From: CAZGDB01 sp964524705
Lineage (GTDB): Bacteria > Pseudomonadota > Gammaproteobacteria > Berkiellales > Berkiellaceae
NCBI GenBank assembly: GCA_964524705.1
Contig: CAZGDB010000028.1
Coordinates: 1 to 17,239, forward strand
DNA length: 17,239 nucleotides
Reading direction: 5' to 3'
The notes under the pieces are model-generated. The model saw only the letters and a program-made list of their open reading frames with translations. It searched no databases and was not told where the DNA came from. Position numbers and translations under genes: made by a program. Below are positions 6,808 through 12,947 of this stretch, in pieces; position 1 is the first letter of the stretch; every line of letters starts with the position of its first letter.

Positions 6808-6837
6808 TTGTGTATTTTATTAATTTTGCGCCATACT
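6808..6837 (+). promoter_or_regulatory. Possible promoter of the small-gene cluster
   Basis: TTGTGT (6808-6813) and CATACT (6832-6837) are 18 bp apart in an AT-rich stretch and about 35 bp upstream of the start at 6872. The match is weak. Confidence 0.35.
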
Positions 6838-6871
6838 TTAAGACACTACTTTAATCGCATGGAGCGCGCAC

Positions 6872-7249
6872 ATGAAAGAAACACTAGCAAACTTATTCAA
6901 ACAAGCCAAAGATTCTCTTTCTCCTCATTTAGAAAAAGCTAAACCTTATCTAGAGAAAACAAAACCTTATGCCAACAACGCAGCCTATTATAGCACTAAG
7001 GCCGCGGAACAAGCCCTTGCTGGCTGTGCTGTTGTAGGTGGATACGCAGTGTTTGGCTGCCAAAAAGCAGCAGAGCAATGTGGTGCATGGCATACACAAT
7101 TTGCCACACAAACTTCTGCGCCCAAAGCTGCAGAGATGTCAGCATCTAGTACTACGACGGCTACTGATCCTAATGCTGGAAAATTACGCCAACGGAAACA
7201 TTCTCATGAAAACGATAACATGCTGCCTGAAACGCCTAATCCTAAATAG
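6872..7249 (+). CDS. Unknown small protein with KPY heptads and a Cys-rich hydrophobic segment
   Basis: I do not recognise this 125-residue protein. Residues 1-32 are helical and charged and contain adjoining seven-residue units (LEKAKPY, LEKTKPY, then ANNAAYY), giving an amphipathic helix. Residues 48-66 form a short hydrophobic, Gly-rich stretch (AGCAVVGGYAVFGC) with three Cys up to residue 70, which may associate with a membrane. From about 78 on it is a polar Ser/Thr/Pro/Ala-rich tail ending in a basic patch (KLRQRKHSH) and ETPNPK. No Sec signal peptide is visible. GGAG lies upstream at suitable spacing. It is followed 10 bp later by another small unknown gene on the same strand. The disordered polar tail is compatible with a secreted effector, but that is only inference. 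Confidence 0.7.
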   Translation: MKETLANLFKQAKDSLSPHLEKAKPYLEKTKPYANNAAYYSTKAAEQALAGCAVVGGYAVFGCQKAAEQCGAWHTQFATQTSAPKAAEMSASSTTTATDPNAGKLRQRKHSHENDNMLPETPNPK

Positions 7250-7259
7250 GTAGCAGAGG

Positions 7260-7538
7260 ATGCGATTGTTTAAAACCACTCTCACACGGTGCTTAGACTT
7301 AATCGCTACAGGATTAGTCTTAAGCACCCTTCCTCCTGCGTTATGCATGATAGCTTGTAGCCGGTTTACAGCACGCTATAAGTCTCTTTCGCCCGAAGAA
7401 GAACGTCCTGCGCCTATTTCTGTCAATACAGCTTTTGCAATAATCTATTCAGAAAGGGAAGATGAACCACTCAGTGTTATTTCGCATTTTCTGAATCACA
7501 CCACTCCACCACCTTATCAAAAGGCACTACAATGTTAA
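7260..7538 (+). CDS. Unknown small protein with one N-terminal membrane segment
   Basis: I do not recognise this 92-residue protein. After a basic start (MRLFKTTLTR), residues 11-34 are hydrophobic (LDLIATGLVLSTLPPALCMIAC), then comes a charged tail with SPEEERP and Pro near the end. The hydrophobic stretch could be a signal anchor. The ATG at 7260 directly abuts AGAGG, too close for a normal ribosome site. A TTG two codons later (7266) would have the ideal six-base spacing and may be the true start. The gene ends in a 7-bp overlap with the next gene (ATGTTAA), so the two are translationally coupled. A long antisense frame at 7477-7770 covers the junction, but it has no support. Confidence 0.55.
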   Translation: MRLFKTTLTRCLDLIATGLVLSTLPPALCMIACSRFTARYKSLSPEEERPAPISVNTAFAIIYSEREDEPLSVISHFLNHTTPPPYQKALQC

Positions 7539-7813
7539 GAAGTATTCTCCGTTTACCCTTGACCCTTACCGTTAACATCCTTGTGAATCTTGCTAGCATG
7601 GGGATTGTTTTATTTGGAGCAGTAGTGGTCCTGGGCTTAGAAACAGCAAAGTTCTGCGACAAGGGCCTACAATTACTAGAGAAATCTCCTCCACCTACCC
7701 AAAACTCACAGAGCTCTCCGACTTCACAAGCAATAAACACAAAAGCAGAGGATTCGGGTTGGATCGTCATCCCTGTCCCTCATGCTGATAATCAAAAACG
7801 CAAATCAGTATAA
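7532..7813 (+). CDS. Unknown small protein with one membrane segment and polar tail
   Basis: This 93-residue protein is not recognised. A basic N-terminus precedes a long hydrophobic helix at about 10-37 (VNLASMGIVLFGAVVVLG), then ETAKFCDKG, then a Pro/Ser/Gln-rich tail (SPPPTQNSQSS) ending in NQKRKSV. AAGG stands seven bases before the ATG, which overlaps the stop of the preceding gene. The layout of membrane segment, KxxxxC motif and disordered basic tail loosely parallels the 125-residue protein two genes upstream (FGCQKAAEQCG). The two may therefore be divergent relatives, though the similarity is too weak to assert. It is likely co-transcribed with the two upstream genes. Confidence 0.6.
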   Translation: MLRSILRLPLTLTVNILVNLASMGIVLFGAVVVLGLETAKFCDKGLQLLEKSPPPTQNSQSSPTSQAINTKAEDSGWIVIPVPHADNQKRKSV

Positions 7814-7830
7814 GTTTTTACCTTATACTG
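7806..7830. repeat. 9-bp perfect hairpin over the stop of the third small gene
   Basis: CAGTATAAG (7806-7814) and CTTATACTG (7822-7830) are perfectly complementary with a 7-base loop and enclose the TAA stop. No U-tract follows, so it may serve as a 3'-end stabiliser or weak terminator rather than a classical terminator. Confidence 0.4.
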
Positions 7831-7957
7831 AAATAATAGGTATGAACGCCTACTCAATACTGTGCTAAATATGATATATTCTACCCAGACAATGCATACT
7901 GCATCTAAATACCGCATAAAAACTCTGCCCCCAAACACATAACCATCAGGAAGATCC

Positions 7958-8701
7958 ATGTCCATACCAGAAGCACCAACTACCACAATCACTCCAGCTG
8001 CATCCTCACTACTGCCTTTAGCAGATCTTAAAGGGCAGTTATTGCTTGTGCGGCTGCGTGCGGGTCAGATAGCAGCAGCACTTCCGTTAATTGCAGCAGG
8101 CACACGCTTAGATCTGCAAATCAATGACACGGACATCAGCACAATTATGCCTACAGGATTCATAAATATGCTCAATGCCTTAGCCGAATTCTCCGAACAA
8201 GTAGAACCGATCTGCACTGAGCATATGACTGCCCTTCATATCGCCGTTGATGCTGGTTATCTAACAGTTATTGATGCACTACTTACAGCAGGCATTGATG
8301 TTAATGCACGTGGAGGAAAAGGACAAACAGCTTTACATTTGGTCAAAGAAAACCTATCTATATTAACCCGTTTATTAGCTGCAAATCCTGACCTAAGTAT
8401 TCAAGACAATTATGGCAACACTGCTTTGCATATCGCAGTAGAACACTCACAAGTTGCAATCGCTAAAGCATTACTGGAAGCGGGTGCTGATCCTACTATG
8501 ACCAATAACCAACATAAATCCCCTACCGATCTGATATTAGAACTCAATAATCCAAACATGCAAAGTATGTGGGAAGCCTACCTGCAACCCTGTCTTGCAG
8601 CACCCACCGCTACGATACTTTATAGCAGCTCTAACGCTACAGTTTCCCAGCCCCCTACCCCAGAGGCCCCCAATAAAAACAAGTCAGCAAATAAACTTTG
8701 A
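7958..8701 (+). CDS. Ankyrin-repeat protein, candidate effector
   Basis: A 247-residue protein with three clear ankyrin repeats at about 88-190: MTALHIAVDAGY, QTALHLVKENL and NTALHIAVEHSQ, each followed by an xLLxAGxD-type helix. A degenerate fourth begins at SPTDLI. A further degenerate unit is visible near residues 32-55 (LRAGQIAAALPLIAAGTRLDLQ), separated by an insertion of about 30 residues. The first 20 and the last 35 residues are low complexity (Thr/Ala/Pro at the front, Ser/Thr/Pro/Asn at the back, ending in NKNKSANKL). Ankyrin repeats mediate protein-protein contact, and in Legionella, Coxiella and similar bacteria many such proteins are Dot/Icm effectors. Secretion cannot be shown here. 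There is no signal peptide. AGGAAG lies upstream of the ATG. A 144-bp gap separates it from the small-gene cluster. Confidence 0.88.
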   Translation: MSIPEAPTTTITPAASSLLPLADLKGQLLLVRLRAGQIAAALPLIAAGTRLDLQINDTDISTIMPTGFINMLNALAEFSEQVEPICTEHMTALHIAVDAGYLTVIDALLTAGIDVNARGGKGQTALHLVKENLSILTRLLAANPDLSIQDNYGNTALHIAVEHSQVAIAKALLEAGADPTMTNNQHKSPTDLILELNNPNMQSMWEAYLQPCLAAPTATILYSSSNATVSQPPTPEAPNKNKSANKL

Positions 8702-8736
8702 ATTTAACCTAATCCCCATTGCTTCGCCCAAAAAAA

Positions 8737-8745
8737 TGGTATACT
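8737..8745 (+). promoter_or_regulatory. Extended -10 promoter of the BI-1 family gene
   Basis: TGGTATACT is a near-perfect TGn-extended -10. TTGCTT at 8719-8724 is only 15 bp away and is a poor -35. Transcription would begin near 8752, which rules out the upstream GTG at 8751 as the translation start and supports the ATG at 8778. Confidence 0.6.
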
Positions 8746-8777
8746 AAGCTGTGGAACATTATTTATTGGAGGCTTTT

Positions 8778-9455
8778 ATGGCACGAGATATAGCGCAATA
8801 TATGCGCACCCCAGCGAGTTCAGTGATTAGCACTAATTCCGTTATTCGTAATACTTACATTTTATTATCAGCAACACTATTGTTCAGTGCACTATGCGCA
8901 GGCTTAGGCATGATGGCTAACGTGCCTCCTATGAACGGCTTTATGGTGCTTTTAGCTTACATGGGCATCTTGTTTGGGGTTCACGCCTTCAAGAACAGTG
9001 CTATGGGTATCTTGTTTGTGTTCTTACTAACCGGTTTTATGGGATTCACTTTAGGCCCTGTCTTAAACTTTTATGTTGCAACCTTTAGTAACGGTTCTGA
9101 GCTCGTTATGACTGCTTTAGGTGGTACAGGGATTGTCTTTTTAGGACTTTCTGGATATGCCTTAACCACACGTAAAGATTTTAGCTACTTAACCGGGTTT
9201 ATGGTTGCTGGTTCTTTAGTATTGTTACTAGCGATTATTGCGGGATTTTTTATACGTATGCCAGCATTTCATTTAATGTTATCTGGTGCTTTTGTATTAT
9301 TTTCTTCTGCTGCTATTTTGTTTGAGACCAGTCAAATCATCCAAGGTGGGCAACGTAACTACATTTTAGCGACGGTTTCCTTGTATGTTTCGATTATTAA
9401 TTTGTTTATGAGTTTATTACAAATTTTAGCTGCGGTTTCTGGTAGACGCGAGTAA
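8778..9455 (+). CDS. Bax inhibitor-1 / YccA-YbhL family membrane protein
   Basis: An integral inner-membrane protein of 225 residues with about seven hydrophobic helices, matching the UPF0005/BI-1 family. Family marks are the conserved front (VISTNSVIRNTYILLSATLLFSA), GxxxGPxL (GFTLGPVLNFY), the TAxxGTG-like TALGGTGIVF, RKDFSYL, and the C-terminal acidic/Asn positions in YVSIINLFMSLLQIL. In E. coli the relative YccA modulates FtsH proteolysis. Other members act as pH-dependent Ca2+ leak channels. Which applies here is unknown. The ATG at 8778 was chosen over an upstream GTG because TTGGAGG sits five bases before it and the family N-terminus begins there. It converges on acpS, with stops only 24 bp apart. 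Confidence 0.9.
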   Translation: MARDIAQYMRTPASSVISTNSVIRNTYILLSATLLFSALCAGLGMMANVPPMNGFMVLLAYMGILFGVHAFKNSAMGILFVFLLTGFMGFTLGPVLNFYVATFSNGSELVMTALGGTGIVFLGLSGYALTTRKDFSYLTGFMVAGSLVLLLAIIAGFFIRMPAFHLMLSGAFVLFSSAAILFETSQIIQGGQRNYILATVSLYVSIINLFMSLLQILAAVSGRRE

Positions 9456-9476
9456 TCAAGTCCTTTTGGTGGGAAT

Positions 9477-9505
9477 ACCTACTTTTCCAGTGGGGGAAAG
9501 TAGGT
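9477..9505. terminator. Strong hairpin at the BI-1/acpS convergent junction
   Basis: A 12-bp stem (9477-9488 with 9494-9505, one G-T pair) with a 5-base loop straddles the acpS stop codon. It lies 22 bp after the stop of the plus-strand gene. It is symmetrical and could serve both transcripts, but neither strand has a U-tract, so termination is inferred from position only. Confidence 0.45.
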
Positions 9506-9862
9506 GTCTTCCACTATCACAAAGGCCAACACTTGGTCTTTTTCATCACTAATACTCATATGATAGACATACCCTGCAAAAATAGGATTTTTTCCTATAT
9601 AACGTAAAAAGGGTCGCGGACCTTGGTAGTAAAGTTCGAGATCTAAAAAAGACAACCCTCCTCCAATACCTGTTCCTAATGCTTTAGCACAAGCTTCTTT
9701 TACCGCAAAACGTTTGGCTAATAACCTGGCATCTGGCATTTGAGTGAGCTGTGCTTTTTCATAAGACGTGAGAAGCCTATTGCATAATCGTTCTGGAAAA
9801 CGTTCATAGACAGCGGCTAGACGGGTAATGATGAGGACATCTGTTCCTATACCTATAATCAT
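9479..9862 (-). CDS. acpS: Holo-[acyl-carrier-protein] synthase
   Basis: Transfers 4'-phosphopantetheine from CoA to the serine of acyl carrier protein, activating fatty acid synthesis. The family signature is complete: MIIGIGTDVL with Mg-binding D8, and KRFAVKEACAKALGTGI with E56. HMSISDEKD and AFVIVE follow. Its 127 residues are typical. The start was set at the ATG whose first bases form ATGA with the recO stop, giving translational coupling and the conserved N-terminus; an upstream in-frame ATG adds only three residues. In many gammaproteobacteria pdxJ stands between recO and acpS, and it is absent here. This is the last gene of the operon. Confidence 0.95.
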   Translation of the reverse strand: MIIGIGTDVLIITRLAAVYERFPERLCNRLLTSYEKAQLTQMPDARLLAKRFAVKEACAKALGTGIGGGLSFLDLELYYQGPRPFLRYIGKNPIFAGYVYHMSISDEKDQVLAFVIVEDTYFPPLEK

Positions 9863-10551
9863 AGCGACCACCAGAGTGATGCATTTTGGGTTTTACCTGG
9901 GAGCATTTCTAGGACACGGTGCATAAAGAGTTTTTTAATTAATTTTTGCGTGCGCAGATCACCTAACTCTTCCTGTCCCATCTGTACAATCAGTTCGCCG
10001 GGAATCATATATTTCGCCCCAACTCCAAGTGCTGTGCGCACAAACCCTTCATTAGGGTAATACAAGTACTGACTGTGTGCACAAATCGCCTCATCAGTCC
10101 TGGCATCTTGCTCACAGTTAGGTGCAAACCCTAAATATCTTAATAATCGTAGTTCAAAGGTACGCAGCCGCAGGGGTATTTGGCCAGGCATGTGGTACAA
10201 AACCCCTAGGGTTTCTTCCAACTCTTCCCAGAGTGCTGTATGGGGGTCTCCATAGGCTAATAGATGATAGAGTAGTTCATTAAGGTATAGCCCCGCAAAC
10301 AATGCCTGCCCTGCTAAACGGCCCGGGATAGTAGATACTATGGGTTCTAAAGCCTGCAGCATGGGGAACTGCGTACGCTCTTCCCAGTGGACTTCTACAG
10401 GGGTAAAGAAGGGTAAGTCTATGTTTTTTTTACGTTTAATCCCACGGGCTACAAAGGGGCGTTTGCCCCCCTCTTTTAAAAAGATATCGATCCAAAGACT
10501 GGTATCTTTCCAGTCTTTTTTATGAAGGATATAGCCAATATCAGTCTGCAT
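9859..10551 (-). CDS. recO: DNA repair protein RecO
   Basis: Recombination mediator that loads RecA on SSB-coated single strands together with RecR and promotes annealing. The N-terminal OB-fold is evident (GYILHKKDWKDTSLWIDIF, GGKRPFVARGIKRKKN, FTPVEVHWEER). The helical C-terminal part has AGLYLNELLYHLL and LRTFELRLLRYLGFAP. The four-Cys zinc site of many RecO proteins is not present, as in E. coli. The length of 230 is normal. It starts 11 bp inside the 3' end of era and overlaps acpS by four bases, so it is firmly within the lepA operon. Confidence 0.9.
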   Translation of the reverse strand: MQTDIGYILHKKDWKDTSLWIDIFLKEGGKRPFVARGIKRKKNIDLPFFTPVEVHWEERTQFPMLQALEPIVSTIPGRLAGQALFAGLYLNELLYHLLAYGDPHTALWEELEETLGVLYHMPGQIPLRLRTFELRLLRYLGFAPNCEQDARTDEAICAHSQYLYYPNEGFVRTALGVGAKYMIPGELIVQMGQEELGDLRTQKLIKKLFMHRVLEMLPGKTQNASLWWSL

Positions 10552-11449
10552 GCCAATAACCCAGGCTCTTTAACGCCTTGGCATCATTAGACCAGCTATT
10601 TTTGACTTTCACCCACAAGTTTAAATAGACTTTTTTACCAAAAGATTTTTCCATGGCCAGGCGTGCATAGGTTCCCATTTCTTTCAGTTTAGCACCTTGG
10701 GCCCCAATCACAATTTCTTTTTGACCTTCACGTTCCACCCAGATAACAGCGTGGATCCGCAACAGCCGTTCATCTTCTTCAAAATTTTCGATTTCTATAG
10801 CAGTGGCATAAGGCAATTCTGCCTGTAAGCGAATCATCATCGTTTCACGCAACAATTCACTGGCCAAGAACCGTGGTCCACGATGGATATATTCATCGCT
10901 TTCATAATAAAAAGGGCTTTCTGGTAAAAAGGCACGGGTTTGTTCCCAAATATTATCCAACCCAATACCCTCTTGTGCAGAAATCGGAATAAAAGCTTTA
11001 AAGGGGAACTTAGCTTGCAAACTCTCCAAGAACGGTAATAAACGACGTTTATCGGTAATAGTATCGACCTTATTCAATAATAAACAAACCGGTTGGGTAC
11101 GATTTTTAATTTTTTCTAAAATCCAGTCCTCAGCTTCAGTCCATACACAGGCTTCAATCACCCATAAAATCAACTCGATATCTTGTAAGGATTTCCAAGC
11201 GGCGATGTTCATGTGTTGATTTAAAGCCCCAGAGCTTTGGTATTGCAACCCAGGGGTATCTAAAAAGACCCATTGGGCATTATCTTGGGTTTTAACGCCT
11301 AAAATCACATCTCTCGTAGTCTGTGGCCTAAACGTCGTAATACTCCGCTTTTGACCTAAAAGTGCGTTAAATAAAGTAGATTTACCAACATTAGGTCTAC
11401 CAATAATGGATATAAATCCTGAATGTGTTTTTAAGGATTCGTCTGACAT
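10541..11449 (-). CDS. era: GTPase Era
   Basis: Essential GTPase that binds the 3' end of 16S rRNA and assists 30S assembly. Numbered from the chosen start, the G1 loop is 17-24 (GRPNVGKS), G3 is D64-G67 (DTPG) and G4 is N126-D129 (NKVD). The KH RNA-binding domain lies in the last third (EIVIGAQGAKLKEMG, then KKVYLNLWVKVKNSW). With 302 residues it matches E. coli Era. The start was set at the ATG at 11449, with GGGAG five bases before it, rather than the ATG four codons upstream, which lacks such a site. It begins 19 bp inside rnc, so coupling to rnc is expected, as in the classic rnc-era operon. Confidence 0.96.
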   Translation of the reverse strand: MSDESLKTHSGFISIIGRPNVGKSTLFNALLGQKRSITTFRPQTTRDVILGVKTQDNAQWVFLDTPGLQYQSSGALNQHMNIAAWKSLQDIELILWVIEACVWTEAEDWILEKIKNRTQPVCLLLNKVDTITDKRRLLPFLESLQAKFPFKAFIPISAQEGIGLDNIWEQTRAFLPESPFYYESDEYIHRGPRFLASELLRETMMIRLQAELPYATAIEIENFEEDERLLRIHAVIWVEREGQKEIVIGAQGAKLKEMGTYARLAMEKSFGKKVYLNLWVKVKNSWSNDAKALKSLGYWHAD

Positions 11450-12129
11450 GCAAGCTCCCAAGCTAATTGTGCGGCATTTTGTTCTGCTTCTTTACGCGTC
11501 GCGCCAACCCCTTCGGTCACTATACTTAATAGTGCAAGCGTACAAGACACTTTAAAAGAAGGTGGACTTTGTTCTAAGTTCATTTCTAACATCTGATAAA
11601 TGGGCAAGGTATGGTGTTTGGCCTGTAACCATTCTTGCAACTGCGTCTTAGCATCTTTTTTAATTAAAGTGTGTACTGTTTGTGCCTCCAGTATAGGGGT
11701 AATCCAATGACGCACCACGGTACGCACACCATCCCACCCTGCATCTAAAAAGACTGCACCCACCAAGGCTTCTACCGTATCTGCTAAAATAGAGCTTTTA
11801 TGTGCCCCACCATTTTTAACTTCACCCGGCCCTAAAATCACTACTTCAAATAACTCCAGCTCACGCGCAAATGCCGCTAATGCCGCCTCACAGACACACT
11901 GACTACGGATACGTGACAAATGCCCTTCAGGCTTTGTAGGATAATGTTCAAACACCAGCTCCGCCACTACCGCGCTTAATATAGCATCCCCTAAAAACTC
12001 TAGACGCTCATTATGCGGAGAAGGCGCGCTACAATGTGTTAGGGCCTGTTGTAACAGGTCCCTATTCACAAAGGTATAATTTAGTTTACTTTCTAGCTTA
12101 TCTGTATTCAAGGTACTACATGACATCAA
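11431..12129 (-). CDS. rnc: Ribonuclease III
   Basis: Double-strand-specific endoribonuclease that processes rRNA precursors and structured mRNAs. The catalytic domain has the signature NERLEFLGDAIL with E44 and D48, and the second metal-site pair D117 and E120 (ADTVEALVGA). A double-stranded RNA-binding domain covers about 159-230 (KTQLQEWLQ, then the basic GATRKEAEQNAAQLAW). The length of 232 is standard. Fourteen bp separate it from lepB, and its 3' end overlaps era. In many bacteria RNase III cleaves its own leader to limit the operon; no such leader hairpin is obvious in this short gap. Confidence 0.96.
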   Translation of the reverse strand: MMSCSTLNTDKLESKLNYTFVNRDLLQQALTHCSAPSPHNERLEFLGDAILSAVVAELVFEHYPTKPEGHLSRIRSQCVCEAALAAFARELELFEVVILGPGEVKNGGAHKSSILADTVEALVGAVFLDAGWDGVRTVVRHWITPILEAQTVHTLIKKDAKTQLQEWLQAKHHTLPIYQMLEMNLEQSPPSFKVSCTLALLSIVTEGVGATRKEAEQNAAQLAWELACQTNP

Positions 12130-12143
12130 AAATCAAGCTAGTA

Positions 12144-12947
12144 TTATAAGCTACTTCCCATGCGCTGCCAACGCACAGAACGGTCTTTTGAGTCCCAACT
12201 GAACCAAATACTTACCGCTTTACCGATAATCATCTCTTCGGGCACCAATCCCCAGGCACGGGAGTCTTGGCTATTATCTCGGTTATCCCCCATAACAAAA
12301 TATTGTCCGGCAGGGATAGTAATTTCTTTTTGAGTCAAAAAGACACGTGAGCGTACATAGATATTCACGGTTTTAGCGCCAAGGGTTTCTTGATATTCTG
12401 AAACGGTCTCTGTATAGCCTGGGAGTATTTCTTCTGAGACATGCTGTACAAAGGTTTGTGGGACTGCTTTACCATTTACAATCAATGTCTTGCCTTCTAC
12501 TTTAACTGTATCACCAGGAACGGCTACCACACGTTTAATAAAGTCCATTTTTTGAGGATCTGGTGGATAACGAAATACAATAATATCCCCCTGTTGCGGA
12601 GCGCCAACCGATAGAATTTTAGTGCCTGTCACAGGCAAACGTAAACCATATTCATATTTATTAATAAATAAAAAATCCCCCTCTACGCATGTAGGACGCA
12701 TAGATCCGGTAGGGATCCTAAAGGGTTCAAACAAGAAAGCCCGAAACACACAAACAAAAAACAAAGGAATGAATAAGGAGGCAAAGAAGTCTACAAATTT
12801 AGAAGGTGCTCTTTGAGCGGATTCAGGCACAGTCGCATTATACTTCAGGCGTCTTTTGGCTAAAAAGGCATGTTCCAATCCCCAAAAAAAACCTGTTAAC
12901 AAAGTAGCACCAGTTAAAAGCGCTGAAAAATCCGTATAAATAAGCAT
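12144..12947 (-). CDS. lepB: Signal peptidase I
   Basis: Membrane-bound serine protease that removes Sec and Tat signal peptides on the periplasmic side. Two membrane helices (about 7-25 and 53-72) precede the catalytic domain. The nucleophile S82 lies in RIPTGSMRPT, the general base K138 in DFIKRVVAVPGD, and the box MGDNRDNSQDSR lies near 219-230. Its 267 residues are shorter than the 324 of E. coli but normal for Legionella-type enzymes. The ATG at 12947 shares one base with the lepA stop (TGATG). The GTG one codon earlier is possible but less likely. Confidence 0.95.
   Translation of the reverse strand: MLIYTDFSALLTGATLLTGFFWGLEHAFLAKRRLKYNATVPESAQRAPSKFVDFFASLFIPLFFVCVFRAFLFEPFRIPTGSMRPTCVEGDFLFINKYEYGLRLPVTGTKILSVGAPQQGDIIVFRYPPDPQKMDFIKRVVAVPGDTVKVEGKTLIVNGKAVPQTFVQHVSEEILPGYTETVSEYQETLGAKTVNIYVRSRVFLTQKEITIPAGQYFVMGDNRDNSQDSRAWGLVPEEMIIGKAVSIWFSWDSKDRSVRWQRMGSSL

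Noticed and set aside
7477..7770. 97-codon minus-strand open frame
   Set aside because: It is antisense to two coupled plus-strand small genes with better ribosome sites, and I see no matching minus-strand promoter or ribosome site.
8751..8777. GTG at 8751 as start of the BI-1 family protein
   Set aside because: It lies at the predicted transcription start and has no ribosome site; the ATG at 8778 has TTGGAGG and the family N-terminus.
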